Positions 8,657 to 17,415 of a stretch of 57,080 nucleotides of DNA are shown one piece after another. The DNA is from Desulfobacterales bacterium (lineage in GTDB: Bacteria > Desulfobacterota > DSM-4660 > Desulfatiglandales > Desulfatiglandaceae), in NCBI GenBank assembly GCA_014382905.1, contig JACNIU010000332.1, positions 1-57,080 of the forward strand. The letters run 5' to 3'. The position numbers were made by a program, and so were the translations under genes. Numbering within the stretch: position 1 is the stretch's first letter; the number at the start of each line of letters is the position of its first letter. The notes beneath the pieces are model-generated. The model made no database searches. It was not told where the DNA came from and worked only from the letters and a program-made list of their open reading frames with translations.

Positions 8657-10977
8657 TGAAAAAGCGGGCCAGAGGCGCAATTCAAGGTATTGTGCAAGGA
8701 GTCGGTTTTCGTCCATTTGTCTATCAGCTCGCCGTCCGATATGGTCTTTCAGGCTACGTGACCAATACACCTTCGGGGGTAGAGGTTGAGGTTGAAGGGA
8801 CCTGGCAGGATATCAAGAAATTTGTGGACACACTGGTATCAGAACACCCCCCATTGGCCCACATCGCCTCAGCCCATTGGAAAGATATTCCTCCCAAGGG
8901 AGAAGTATCTTTCAAGATAAGGGAAAGCCTGGGCGGTCCGGAACGATCAGCACTTATCTCCCCCGATGTGAGTATCTGTCCCGAGTGTTTATCGGAAATG
9001 AGAGATCCGTTAAACCGGCGATTCAGATATCCCTTCGTCAATTGCACCAACTGCGGCCCCCGATACACCATTATCATGGATATCCCCTATGACCGGAGTG
9101 CTACCACTATGAAGAAATTCCGGATGTGCGCCGCCTGTCAGGAGGAATATCACGATCCCAATAACCGACGGTTTCATGCCCAGCCCAACGCCTGCTGGGA
9201 GTGCGGGCCGGTCGCCACCTTACACAACAGGGATGGGATTAGCATCCTGTGCGCCGACCCCGTTCAAGAGGGTGTATCGCTCTTACAAAAGGGCGCCATT
9301 CTTGCCATCAAGGGATTGGGGGGATTTCATCTGGTCGTTGACGCCGCAAACCACAAGGCGGTTGTAAGGCTCAGGAAAAGAAAACACCGGGAAGAAAAGC
9401 CCCTGGCCATCATGGTCAAAGATATCGATGCTGCACTTGAGATTGCTCATATTGATGAGGGAGAGGCCGGGCTTTTACGTTCCCACCGGAGGCCGATAGT
9501 CCTCCTGAAAAAACGACGCTTCCACGGTCTCTCTCCTCAGGTGGCGCCCAAGAACGGCTATTTTGGGATGATGCTCCCGTATACGCCACTCCACTACTTG
9601 CTGATGGAAGGTTCGTTCAAGGCCCTGGTCATGACAAGCGGCAATATGACAGAGGAGCCGATAAACACGGATAACCAGGAGGCCTTCGAACATCTGGGGG
9701 AGATTGCCGACTATTTCCTGACCCATAACCGGGATATCTACCTCAGGAGCGATGATTCTGTCCTGAGGGTTGTGGATCATACCCCGAGGCAGATCAGGCG
9801 CTCCAGGGGATATGTACCGGTGCCTGTTTTTTTGCCAGAAGAATTGAGGAATTTACCGCCTGTCCTCGGAGTGGGTGGAGAACTCAAAAACACCATATGC
9901 CTTACCAAGGAAAATCGCGCTTTCTTGAGCCAGCACATCGGTGACATGGAGAACCTGGAGACATTTGAGTTCTTTCGTCTGACCGTATCTCACCTCAGGC
10001 GTATCCTGGAAATTACTCCCGAAGTTATCGCCCATGATCTTCACCCCGACTACCTGAGCTCAAAATACGCACTGGAGCAGAAGGAATTTCCCACACTGGC
10101 CGTACAACATCACCATGCCCATATCGTTAGCTGTCTTGCGGAGCATGGTCTCAAAGGACCGGTCATCGGCATGGCCATGGATGGGACCGGATTGGGTCTT
10201 GACAACCGGATCTGGGGAGGAGAAATCTTTCTCTCAGACCTCACATCATTTGCCCGGAAGGCGCATTTTGATTATGTGAGACTTCCGGGCGGAGACGCGG
10301 CCGCAAGATACCCATGGCGTATGGCGCTCATCTACCTCCATAAAACCTTTGGCGAGGAACTGTTTAATCTTTCCATCCCGTTCGTCCGGAATCTGTCTCA
10401 ATCAGAGTCGTCCATCATTCTTCAGATGGCCTCGAAAGGGGTTCATTCTCCGCTGACGTCGAGCTGCGGTAGATTTTTTGATGCCGTTTCCTCTCTGTTG
10501 GGCGTGAGGCATGAGATAGCGTACGAAGGACAGGCAGCCATTGAACTTGAAATGTGCCAGAGTCCCAACCAAGCCGGAAGCTACCCCTGGCAGGTCAAGC
10601 GAGAAGGAGAGGGGTGGGTGATGAAAACCACCGAGATCATAAGGGGAATAGTGGAAGATATTGAGAAAGGGGAGAGGAGGGGAGTCATCTCTGGACGGTT
10701 TCATAATACATTGATACAGATGTTAAAGGATGCATGTCTCAAGATAAGGGAAGAGAGCGGGATAGAACAGGTGGCGATGAGCGGAGGCTCTTTTCAAAAT
10801 ATCACGCTTCTCAGGGGCCTTACGCGTGCCCTCACTGCTGAAGGGTTCAGGGTATACAGCCACGCCAAGGTGCCCACCAATGACGGTTCTCTCTGCCTTG
10901 GGCAGGCAGTATGCGCGGGGTTGCGCTATTCGGGTTTTGAAGGGATGTTTGAGGTGTCCTATGAAATACATCGATGA
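8656..10977 (+). CDS. hypF: HypF, carbamoyltransferase for hydrogenase cyanide ligand synthesis
   Basis: A 773-residue enzyme that uses carbamoyl phosphate and ATP to carbamoylate the C-terminal cysteine of HypE, the precursor of the active-site CN ligands. The acylphosphatase domain (1 to about 90) keeps VQGVGFRPF. Two zinc fingers follow: C108/C111 with C130/C133 and C158/C161 with C180/C183. A YrdC-like domain spans about 205-385 and a Kae1-like domain runs from about 400, with HDLHPDYLSS and HHHAHIVSCLAEH supplying metal ligands. Full length. Start overlaps hypB by one base; its end overlaps hypD by 17 bases. Its partner HypE is not encoded here. Confidence 0.97.
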   Translation: MKKRARGAIQGIVQGVGFRPFVYQLAVRYGLSGYVTNTPSGVEVEVEGTWQDIKKFVDTLVSEHPPLAHIASAHWKDIPPKGEVSFKIRESLGGPERSALISPDVSICPECLSEMRDPLNRRFRYPFVNCTNCGPRYTIIMDIPYDRSATTMKKFRMCAACQEEYHDPNNRRFHAQPNACWECGPVATLHNRDGISILCADPVQEGVSLLQKGAILAIKGLGGFHLVVDAANHKAVVRLRKRKHREEKPLAIMVKDIDAALEIAHIDEGEAGLLRSHRRPIVLLKKRRFHGLSPQVAPKNGYFGMMLPYTPLHYLLMEGSFKALVMTSGNMTEEPINTDNQEAFEHLGEIADYFLTHNRDIYLRSDDSVLRVVDHTPRQIRRSRGYVPVPVFLPEELRNLPPVLGVGGELKNTICLTKENRAFLSQHIGDMENLETFEFFRLTVSHLRRILEITPEVIAHDLHPDYLSSKYALEQKEFPTLAVQHHHAHIVSCLAEHGLKGPVIGMAMDGTGLGLDNRIWGGEIFLSDLTSFARKAHFDYVRLPGGDAAARYPWRMALIYLHKTFGEELFNLSIPFVRNLSQSESSIILQMASKGVHSPLTSSCGRFFDAVSSLLGVRHEIAYEGQAAIELEMCQSPNQAGSYPWQVKREGEGWVMKTTEIIRGIVEDIEKGERRGVISGRFHNTLIQMLKDACLKIREESGIEQVAMSGGSFQNITLLRGLTRALTAEGFRVYSHAKVPTNDGSLCLGQAVCAGLRYSGFEGMFEVSYEIHR

Positions 10978-12052
10978 ATACCGTGACGGGGCTGTGGCAA
11001 AGGCCCTGTCAGACAGGATCATGGCTATTTCTACAAGAAGGGTCAGGCTGATGGAGATCTGCGGGACCCACACCATGGCCATTTTCAGACATGGAATCCG
11101 CACTCTGCTGCCGGAAAACGTCGAGCTGGTTTCAGGGCCCGGCTGTCCGGTATGCGTTACGGCCATGGAAGAGGTAGACCGGGCGGTCAAACTGGCACAG
11201 TTGCCCGGTGTCATCGTGACAACCTTTGGAGATATGCTCAGGGTGCCCGGGAGCGAATCGTCTCTGAAAAAGGAGCAGGCAAAGGGGGCAGTGGTCAAAA
11301 TGGTCTACTCCACTTTCGATGCCCTCAAGATTGCTGCCCGGAACCGTGATAATGAAGTGGTTTTCCTGGGCATCGGTTTTGAGACTACGGCCCCCACAGT
11401 TGCCGCGGCTATCAAGGTCGCCCATGAGAATAAGCAGTCCAACTTCTCGGTCCTGTCTGCCCACAAACTCCTCCCCCCTGCCATGGATGCCCTTCTCTCA
11501 AGCGGCAACCTTGGCGTTGATGGTTTTATATGCCCGGGTCATGTAACCACCATTATAGGTACCGCCTCTTATGAAAAGGTTGTTGAGCGCTATCATACCC
11601 CGTGCGTGGTGACCGGTTTTGAACCAGTTGATATCCTGGAGGGGGTCCTGATGTTAGTGGAACAGGTGGAAGAGGGGAGGGCGGAGGTCCAGATACAGTA
11701 CACCCGGGGCGCCAGCCCCCAAGGGAATCCGGGGGCCCTGAAGATAATGGAAGAGGTCTTTGAACCGTGTGATTCTCCGTGGCGCGGTCTGGGTGTAATT
11801 CCCCGGAGCGGTCTGGCCATCAGGGAAAGATATTCAGGCCATGACGCAAGAATCAGGTTTGACATAGCGGTGCCCCCGGCCAAAGAGCCTTCGGGATGCC
11901 GCTGCGCCGAGGTTCTGAGGGGGGCTGCCAGACCGTTGGACTGCAAACTCTTCAGACAGGTCTGTTCCCCCCGCACACCGGTCGGCCCGTGTATGGTGTC
12001 GAGCGAAGGTACCTGCGCGGCATATTTCAAATACCATGAAAGTGGGAGGTAG
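10961..12052 (+). CDS. hypD: HypD, Fe-S scaffold for hydrogenase Fe(CN)2CO assembly
   Basis: A 363-residue protein that, with HypC, carries the Fe(CN)2CO unit during [NiFe] hydrogenase maturation. Signature motifs: CGTHT at 34-38, GPGCPVC at 59-65, GFETTAP near 143, CPGHV near 195, and a C-terminal [4Fe-4S] cysteine set (CRC, LDC, QVC, GPC, GTC within the last 60 residues). I start at the ATG at 10961, inside the hypF end (17-base overlap), because residues upstream are hypF out of frame. No hypC lies between hypF and hypD, where it is often found. Confidence 0.96.
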   Translation: MKYIDEYRDGAVAKALSDRIMAISTRRVRLMEICGTHTMAIFRHGIRTLLPENVELVSGPGCPVCVTAMEEVDRAVKLAQLPGVIVTTFGDMLRVPGSESSLKKEQAKGAVVKMVYSTFDALKIAARNRDNEVVFLGIGFETTAPTVAAAIKVAHENKQSNFSVLSAHKLLPPAMDALLSSGNLGVDGFICPGHVTTIIGTASYEKVVERYHTPCVVTGFEPVDILEGVLMLVEQVEEGRAEVQIQYTRGASPQGNPGALKIMEEVFEPCDSPWRGLGVIPRSGLAIRERYSGHDARIRFDIAVPPAKEPSGCRCAEVLRGAARPLDCKLFRQVCSPRTPVGPCMVSSEGTCAAYFKYHESGR

Positions 12053-12061
12053 GAATTTCCA

Positions 12062-12736
12062 TTGTTTGACACCCTTAAACTTTCGGAGCTTTCAGCCAAT
12101 AATGCCGGCATATTAAGAGGTCCTTCAAGCACGAGGCCCACTATCTGGATTGTCGAAGAAAACGGGATACGGGCCGTGGTCAAAGATTTTAGTACGAACA
12201 AATTCCTTTTTAGAAATACGGTAGGGCGTTTCCTTATTTGGAGGGAGGGAAAGGCCTACAAGAAGCTAAGGGGGATACGGGGTGTGCCTGTTTTGTACCG
12301 GGTTGTCGACGGGCTCGCTTTAGTCATAGAGGAAATCCAGGGCAGGAATTTGGAAAACCTTGAAAACGAAATTAAATTGTCCAGCCCCTTCTTTGATGCA
12401 TTAGAAGAACTGGTGCGACGGTTTCACAGGAGGGGATTGGCCCATTGTGACCTGAAGCGGGCTCCCAATACCCTGATAGGGTCTGACGGGTTCCCTTATA
12501 TCGTTGACTGGGCAGCGTCTATTTCCAAAGAAGAATTCAGACTTCCTCTCCTCGGTTCCATCTACCGGAGGTTTCTATCGGACGATTATCTGGCCGTGAT
12601 CAAGCTCAAATTGCGTCACGCCCCTGAAACCGTACGTCCTGACGAAAAAGACCGCTACCATTACCGGAGTGGCGGAGAAAAATTCATAAGGGCTGTCAGA
12701 GATAGACTTAGAGCGATTTTGCAGAAGGCTGTATAG
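12062..12736 (+). CDS. RIO/lipopolysaccharide-kinase-like small protein kinase
   Basis: A 224-residue kinase-fold protein starting with TTG at 12062, 9 bases after hypD, with GGAGG upstream. The ATP-binding lysine is likely K41 (RAVVKDFS). The catalytic loop is H128-C-D130-LKRAPN136, and the metal Asp is D149 in IVDWAAS, a DFG variant seen in RIO-like and Kdo/LPS-core kinases (DWxx). No signal peptide or membrane segment. Substrate unknown; in Gram-negative relatives such small kinases phosphorylate LPS core sugars or are uncharacterised. Co-directional and almost contiguous with hypD, so probably co-transcribed, though a direct role in hydrogenase maturation would be inference. It converges with the Fur-FeoA gene with one base between stops. 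Confidence 0.7.
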   Translation: MFDTLKLSELSANNAGILRGPSSTRPTIWIVEENGIRAVVKDFSTNKFLFRNTVGRFLIWREGKAYKKLRGIRGVPVLYRVVDGLALVIEEIQGRNLENLENEIKLSSPFFDALEELVRRFHRRGLAHCDLKRAPNTLIGSDGFPYIVDWAASISKEEFRLPLLGSIYRRFLSDDYLAVIKLKLRHAPETVRPDEKDRYHYRSGGEKFIRAVRDRLRAILQKAV

Positions 12737-12737
12737 T

Positions 12738-13448
12738 TCAACCTCGATCCTCCGCTGACTCAGTTCTTTCCTCGTCAGCTAATGTGACCATGATCTTTTG
12801 AGCAACTCCCCTGCCGATTGCCAACCGGGTAAAATCATGCCCTAAGATGATCCTTCCCTCCCCTGGATTACTTATAATCTCCAATACATCGCCGGGCCGC
12901 AACCCCATGGAGGCCAGCCTGGCCCTCCCGATCCTCCCCCCGGCTATCTCTCGAATGACAAGCTTTTCTCCGGGTTTGGCCATGGCCAGGGGCATTAACC
13001 GTCTTCTTTGTGAGAGACAACGGGAACAGAGACCATAGATATCCATTCTATGCTGAAGCATGTGGAACCCGTATTGAGCAGTCACCTCCATCTGCAGTTT
13101 TTCTATATTTTCATTCGTAAATTCGAGGATCTCTCCACACTTGGTGCAAATAAGGTGATCATGATGCCTGCCAAGATGACGGTGTTCATAACGGATCGGT
13201 TGTCCTTCAAACTGCTTTTTCTGGGCAAACCCCAGGTCCACCATCCGATTCATGCACTGGGAGACAAAAACGGGCTCAAAATCATAGCCCTTTTCTTTCA
13301 AGAGACGGAATATCTCCTCCAGGGTTATATGATCTTCCGTTCCCAGGAAAACATCAATGATGTTTAGCCGGTCCTGAATCCGGTCCTTCCAGTCCGCTTC
13401 TATCAGGGATCTAAAATTGGTCTTTTCGAAGTAATCACTGTTTTTCAT
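12738..13448 (-). CDS. Fur-family regulator fused to a FeoA (SH3-like) domain
   Basis: A 236-residue two-domain protein. Residues 20-85 form the Fur winged helix (TLEEIFRLL, VSQCMNRMVDLG), followed by the metal-binding dimer domain with H95-H-D-H98, C101-TK-C104, H129/H133 and C141-SR-C144. Residues 152-226 are a FeoA domain (MPLAMAKPGEKLVIREI... LASMGLRPGDVLEI), normally a separate small protein of the Feo Fe2+ transporter or the C-terminal domain of DtxR regulators. Likely a cytoplasmic metal-responsive repressor whose FeoA part could modulate dimerisation or DNA binding; this is inference. The ATG at 13448 lies just after the upstream gene's TAG, suggesting coupling; longer starts at 13463 or 13493 are possible. 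No feoB is near. Confidence 0.85.
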   Translation of the reverse strand: MKNSDYFEKTNFRSLIEADWKDRIQDRLNIIDVFLGTEDHITLEEIFRLLKEKGYDFEPVFVSQCMNRMVDLGFAQKKQFEGQPIRYEHRHLGRHHDHLICTKCGEILEFTNENIEKLQMEVTAQYGFHMLQHRMDIYGLCSRCLSQRRRLMPLAMAKPGEKLVIREIAGGRIGRARLASMGLRPGDVLEIISNPGEGRIILGHDFTRLAIGRGVAQKIMVTLADEERTESAEDRG

Positions 13449-13449
13449 G

Positions 13450-14331
13450 CTATTCTGTCCCATCGAGAAATTCCACAAACCCTTTAACAGCATTCGCCAT
13501 GAGGAACCGCTCTCTTGCTTGGATATCGAAATTCATTATACGAAATGCCGCAAGATTTGGATCTTTTTCCAGCAACAGGTCAACCGTCCTTCTTATGACG
13601 CCTTCTTTGTCCCCGCCCTGGTTGACTGCTTCACCAATGATGCTCTCCCACCGAAAAAGCTGATCCCGGGACATGTTCAACATCTGATGGGAGCTTTCGG
13701 CCTCGCCAAAGTGGGCGTAACGGATTGGCTGATCTTCCAAGGCTAACAGTCGGTCAAGGCTTTTCAGACAAACATCAAGAAAAAACCTGGGAGGTGTTGC
13801 CGGGCGTAAATATTGCGAACCGTTAAAGACAAAATAGTTTCCGGCAGCCTCACCCGCAAAAAGACTCCCTTTGTAGCTGTAGCTAAGGTGATGAAGGGCA
13901 TGGCCGGGCGTCTCTATCACCGCTACATCCTTAAGGTTACATTCCGTGTGGGGGATCAAGCGCTCCCTGGAAACCGGACGCGGTAGACCGTAACCCCTTG
14001 CAATATCACCGAGGAGTGTCAGACTGGCGGTCCAGAGTTTCGAAGGATCGACAATGTTTCTGATCCCTTTTTCGTGGCAGACCGCCTTCGCCATGGGATA
14101 ATGATCCAATAATTCAGCCAGCGCCCCGCCGTGATCAATGTGTATGTGGGTGAGAAGAAAATAATCCACCCGCTTCAAATTGATTGCAGACAAAGCGTTA
14201 ATCAACCGATCGGCAGTATGAGCAGGCCCCACATCAATTACAAGATTGAGGTCATCCCGGCAGACCCAGGACCCAAAGAACGGGTTAAATCCGGGCATAT
14301 CCTGTTTTATTTCAATCAGCTGCTCATGCAT
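13450..14331 (-). CDS. Metallo-beta-lactamase-fold hydrolase
   Basis: A 293-residue MBL-fold protein with the zinc motif TH62-IH64-ID66-H67, a later ligand in ETPGHALHH (near 136) and another in YAHFGEAE. The overall layout resembles the broad glyoxalase II/RNaseZ-like hydrolase group; the substrate is not deducible. An in-frame GTG at 14343 exists, but the ATG at 14331 has AGGGTGG correctly spaced. Upstream of and coupled to the Fur-FeoA gene (one base between stop and next ATG), so the two are probably one operon, hinting at a metal- or redox-related role. Confidence 0.85.
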   Translation of the reverse strand: MHEQLIEIKQDMPGFNPFFGSWVCRDDLNLVIDVGPAHTADRLINALSAINLKRVDYFLLTHIHIDHGGALAELLDHYPMAKAVCHEKGIRNIVDPSKLWTASLTLLGDIARGYGLPRPVSRERLIPHTECNLKDVAVIETPGHALHHLSYSYKGSLFAGEAAGNYFVFNGSQYLRPATPPRFFLDVCLKSLDRLLALEDQPIRYAHFGEAESSHQMLNMSRDQLFRWESIIGEAVNQGGDKEGVIRRTVDLLLEKDPNLAAFRIMNFDIQARERFLMANAVKGFVEFLDGTE

Positions 14332-14361
14332 ATCAATATCCACCCTGATGACTTTCTACTG

Positions 14362-14460
14362 CTAAGGGCTCGCGCAAATTCGAGGATCTTGCGGTTGAGG
14401 CGCCACCGAAGATAACCTGAAGATGGGATGTGAAAATGCTATTTTTGCGCGAGCCCTAAG
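14362..14460. mobile_element. 99-bp inverted-repeat element (GAGCCCTAAG ends)
   Basis: The left arm CTAAGGGCTCGCGCAAA and right arm TTTGCGCGAGCCCTAAG are inverted copies; 14 bases are perfect (14365-14378 against 14444-14457). They enclose about 65 bases with no coding sense. Similar ends (CTTAGGGCTC then AAAAATA) occur at 55816-55849, so this is a repeated, non-coding, possibly MITE-like element. A 7-bp inverted repeat (14460-14466 / 14479-14485) abuts it. Confidence 0.55.
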
Positions 14461-14611
14461 TCCATAGAAATATAGTGATATGGACACTCAGAGTCAAGGT
14501 GTAGAATTCATGCAAAATGTTGTTCACTCCTGTTCAAAAACATGATAAGAAACAACAACATCCCGATTTATGAGGCGAATCCCTTATATTTGAGTATGGA
14601 GGTCCCTGTCC

Positions 14612-14815
14612 TTGGAGGATCGGTTCCCTATTCTTATTGCTGGAGATGATCCTGTTTCTCGAACCCTTTTGGAAAAGACCCTGACAAAGGCCGGGCATGA
14701 AGTGGTTTCGGTAAAGGATGGACGGGAGGCCTTAGCATTCTTCAGTAAAAGATTCTTCCCGATTGTATTTGACGGACAGCTACGATTTGTGGTTAGTCAC
14801 TTTAGTTCACTTTAG
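14612..14815 (+). pseudogene. Truncated response-regulator receiver domain
   Basis: A 67-residue reading frame from TTG (14612, GGAGG upstream). The first 54 residues are a normal receiver N-terminus: ILIAGDDPVSRTLLEKTLTKAGHEV with the acidic DD pair, then REALAFFSKRFFPIV. It breaks exactly where the phospho-acceptor Asp strand should continue (FDGQLRFVV instead of the expected TDWxMP-type text). The last residues are translated from a tandem repeat (14792-14823). The remainder of the receiver and any output domain are absent in all frames nearby. A remnant, not a functional regulator. Confidence 0.75.
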
Positions 14816-14823
14816 GTACTTTA
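14792..14823 (+). repeat. Tandem short-word repeat (family B, TTTAG words)
   Basis: Three tandem units TTAGTCACT, TTAGTTCACT and TTAGGTACT run up to the ribE start codon. Related words (CTAAAGT and TTTAGGCACT forms) occur near 30400, 31540, 31650 and 42330. Confidence 0.75.
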
Positions 14824-14825
14824 TA

Positions 14826-15488
14826 ATGTTTACCGGTCTAATCGAGGGTATAGGGAAAATCAGCGGCATCCGCCGTATCCATAATGAAATGAAGCTGACC
14901 ATCACGCCTCATTTTGATACGACGGATTGTCGGCCCGGAGACAGCATTGCTGTCAACGGTGCATGTCTGACAGTAACGGAGACAAGGGAAGGGTCACTGG
15001 GGATGGACGTTTCCGCGGAGACCCTCTCCCGAACCACTTTGGGGTTATTAAGAGTGGGCGACAATGTAAATCTTGAGAGGGCGTTGCGCCTTTCGGATCG
15101 CCTGGGAGGGCATTTGGTGCTGGGGCACGTGGATGGAATCGGCAAGGTCCTCAAGAAGGAACAAAGGGATCAATCGTGGCGTATAAGAATCGGGGTTGAA
15201 AAAGCGCTTTCACGTTATATTATTGAGAAAGGTTCTATTGCTGTAGACGGAATCAGCCTGACCATTAATGCTTGTGAAAATGATTTTTTTGAGGTAAATA
15301 TCATCCCCCAGACCGGCACGGTGACCACGCTTTTGAAAAAAAATATAGGGGACCCGGTCAACATAGAGACGGATATGATTGGGAAATATGTAGAAAAACT
15401 ATTTTCAAAGGGGAGGTCAGACCGGGAAGAGAAAAAATCTTCCGGGATTGACCTTGAAACCCTTATTAAACACGGATTCGGTAACTGA
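14826..15488 (+). CDS. ribE: Riboflavin synthase, alpha subunit
   Basis: A 220-residue riboflavin synthase converting two 6,7-dimethyl-8-ribityllumazine molecules to riboflavin plus 5-amino-6-ribitylaminouracil. It shows the [10 protein letters not shown] start and two lumazine-binding half-domains: residues 1-95 ([23 protein letters not shown]) and 96-200 ([40 protein letters not shown]). The ATG at 14826 is fixed by the conserved start; no clear ribosome site is visible because a tandem repeat occupies the upstream bases. The stop is one base before the ribBA ATG. No FMN riboswitch is visible upstream. Confidence 0.95.
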   Translation: MFTGLIEGIGKISGIRRIHNEMKLTITPHFDTTDCRPGDSIAVNGACLTVTETREGSLGMDVSAETLSRTTLGLLRVGDNVNLERALRLSDRLGGHLVLGHVDGIGKVLKKEQRDQSWRIRIGVEKALSRYIIEKGSIAVDGISLTINACENDFFEVNIIPQTGTVTTLLKKNIGDPVNIETDMIGKYVEKLFSKGRSDREEKKSSGIDLETLIKHGFGN

Positions 15489-15489
15489 C

Positions 15490-16698
15490 ATGCCAATTTC
15501 AAATATAAAAGAAGTCTTAGAGGATTTGAAACAGGGTAAAATGATTATCCTTGTGGACGATGAGAGGAGAGAGAACGAAGGCGACCTGACCATCGCCGCT
15601 GAGAAGGTGACACCTGCGGCCATTAATTTCATGGCCAAATACGGCCGTGGTCTCATCTGCCTGTCTTTGGAACCGGAGATAGTGGAAAGACTACGTCTCG
15701 ATCAAATGGTGCGCGACAATCGTTCACCGTATCAAACAGCATTCACTGTATCTATCGAGGCAGCGAGCGGAGTTTCAACAGGCATATCTGCGTCTGACAG
15801 GGCACATACCATCTTGACCGCCATAGCGGATGATGCGCGGCCGGAAGATCTTGTTCAACCCGGACACGTTTTTCCACTCAGAGCCAGGAGGGGAGGGGTT
15901 CTGTTCAGGACCGGTCAGACTGAAGGATCGGTAGATCTTGCGCGACTTGCCGGCCTCAAGCCTGCAGGGGTCATATGTGAGATTATGAAAGATGACGGTT
16001 GCATGGCCAGGCTGTCAGACCTTGAAAAATTTGCCAAAGAGCACGGCCTTAAGATCGCTACGGTGGCTGACATCATCTCCTACCGAATGCGAAATGAGTC
16101 TTTTGTTCACAAGGCCGCAGAGACGATCCTGCCTACCCCCTTTGGCGAATTCAAGGCAGTGGCCTTTGTAAACGACATTGATGATTATGAGCATTTAGCC
16201 TTAGTAAAAGGAGAGATTGATCCGGACCAGGATATCTTAGTGAGAGTCCATTCCGGGTGCCTGACCGGTGATGTCTTCAGCTCCTACCGCTGTGACTGTG
16301 GGGAACAGCTGAAAAAGGCGATGTCCATGGTTCAAGAAGAAGGGCTGGGCGTCATATTGTATCTCCAGCAGGAGGGGAGGGGTATCGGTCTTGCAAATAA
16401 ATTAAAGGCCTATGCCCTGCAGGAGAAAGGGCTGGATACGGTTGAGGCCAACGAAGAGCTCGGTTTTGCTGCAGATCTGAGGGACTATGGGGTGGGTGCC
16501 CAGATTCTGGTGGCCCTCGGGGTACGAAAAATGAACTTGATTACCAATAACCCCAAGAAAATTATCGGACTTGAGGGTTACGGGTTACAGATTACAGGAA
16601 GGGTGCCTGTTGAGTGCGTGCCAAGGGTGGAGAATATCAAATATCTTTCTACCAAATGCCACAAGTTGGGGCATATCTTAAAGAGAATTGAACTATAG
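15490..16698 (+). CDS. ribBA: Bifunctional 3,4-dihydroxy-2-butanone-4-phosphate synthase / GTP cyclohydrolase II
   Basis: A 402-residue fusion that supplies both precursors of lumazine. Residues 1-200 are RibB ([14 protein letters not shown] acidic metal site, then ISASDRAHT and the DGCMARL end). Residues 205-400 are RibA with the zinc site in [17 protein letters not shown] (three cysteines) and QQEGRGIGL for GTP. The ATG at 15490 is chosen because it immediately follows the ribE stop and matches the usual RibB start; an upstream ATG at 15448 lies in ribE. Both halves keep their catalytic residues, so both activities are expected. Confidence 0.96.
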   Translation: MPISNIKEVLEDLKQGKMIILVDDERRENEGDLTIAAEKVTPAAINFMAKYGRGLICLSLEPEIVERLRLDQMVRDNRSPYQTAFTVSIEAASGVSTGISASDRAHTILTAIADDARPEDLVQPGHVFPLRARRGGVLFRTGQTEGSVDLARLAGLKPAGVICEIMKDDGCMARLSDLEKFAKEHGLKIATVADIISYRMRNESFVHKAAETILPTPFGEFKAVAFVNDIDDYEHLALVKGEIDPDQDILVRVHSGCLTGDVFSSYRCDCGEQLKKAMSMVQEEGLGVILYLQQEGRGIGLANKLKAYALQEKGLDTVEANEELGFAADLRDYGVGAQILVALGVRKMNLITNNPKKIIGLEGYGLQITGRVPVECVPRVENIKYLSTKCHKLGHILKRIEL

Positions 16699-16718
16699 GT
16701 CAACGAAAGGGGGTTGTT

Positions 16719-17192
16719 ATGCCCAAGGTATTGGAAGGTCGGCTGTCGGCGGAAGGTTTCCGGTTTGCAATCATAGTGAGCCGGTTCAATGATTTTATCT
16801 GTTCCAGGCTTATGGAAGGTGCCGTGGATGCGCTGGTCAGACATGGTTGCGACGAGAATGAGATCCTCATCATAAAGGTTCCAGGGGCATTTGAGATGCC
16901 CCTGGCTGCAAAGAAACTGGCCCAGGGTGGACAATATGACGCGATCATATGCCTCGGCGCGGTTATCAGGGGCGCTACACCTCATTTTGATTATGTGGCT
17001 GCCGAGGTTTCCAAAGGAATAGCCGCCGTGGCCCTGGATAGCGAGACGCCAGTTACCTTCGGTGTCCTGACAACAGATAATTTAGAGCAGGCGATAGAAA
17101 GGGCCGGCTCCAAGTCCGGAAACAAAGGATACGAGGCCGCTATGGCAGCCATTGAAATGGCAAATCTCTTCAGAGAGTTCCCCAAAGGCTAA
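16719..17192 (+). CDS. ribH: 6,7-dimethyl-8-ribityllumazine synthase
   Basis: A 157-residue lumazine synthase that condenses the RibBA and RibD products. It has the family motifs [31 protein letters not shown] (catalytic His) and [19 protein letters not shown] precedes the ATG, 20 bases after ribBA. Third gene of the riboflavin operon; normal length for the icosahedral or pentameric enzyme. Confidence 0.97.
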   Translation: MPKVLEGRLSAEGFRFAIIVSRFNDFICSRLMEGAVDALVRHGCDENEILIIKVPGAFEMPLAAKKLAQGGQYDAIICLGAVIRGATPHFDYVAAEVSKGIAAVALDSETPVTFGVLTTDNLEQAIERAGSKSGNKGYEAAMAAIEMANLFREFPKG

Positions 17193-17195
17193 CCA

Positions 17196-17345
17196 AATAT
17201 ATTTGAAAATTCGAATATCGAATAACGAACAAGGCCTCTGGCTCGTAGAACCTACGGCTCGGAGAGAATTTCCAACCGCAGAAGTGATGGAAAAACTTCT
17301 AAATTCGATATTCCGTGTTCGATATTGTGCGGTTCGATATATCTG
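17196..17345. repeat. Intergenic inverted word repeat (family C, TTCGATATTC words)
   Basis: Two clusters of words (AATTCGAATATCGAATAACG at 17202-17224 and TTCGATATTCCGTGTTCGAT near 17303-17345) flank about 70 bases and are partly inverted relative to each other. It fills the gap between ribH and nusB. I see no gene or clear terminator in it. Confidence 0.6.
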
Positions 17346-17415
17346 ACTGAAAGTAGTTTGCTAAGTTTATTCTGTAACTCACCATAATTATAAACTAAAG
17401 ATGTGATGGATAGGT

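Noticed and set aside
14344-14825. FMN riboswitch before ribE
   Set aside because: I looked for the conserved RFN core (GACCGGCGGT-like) before ribE and before ribD and did not see it; the region before ribE is repeats and a gene remnant.
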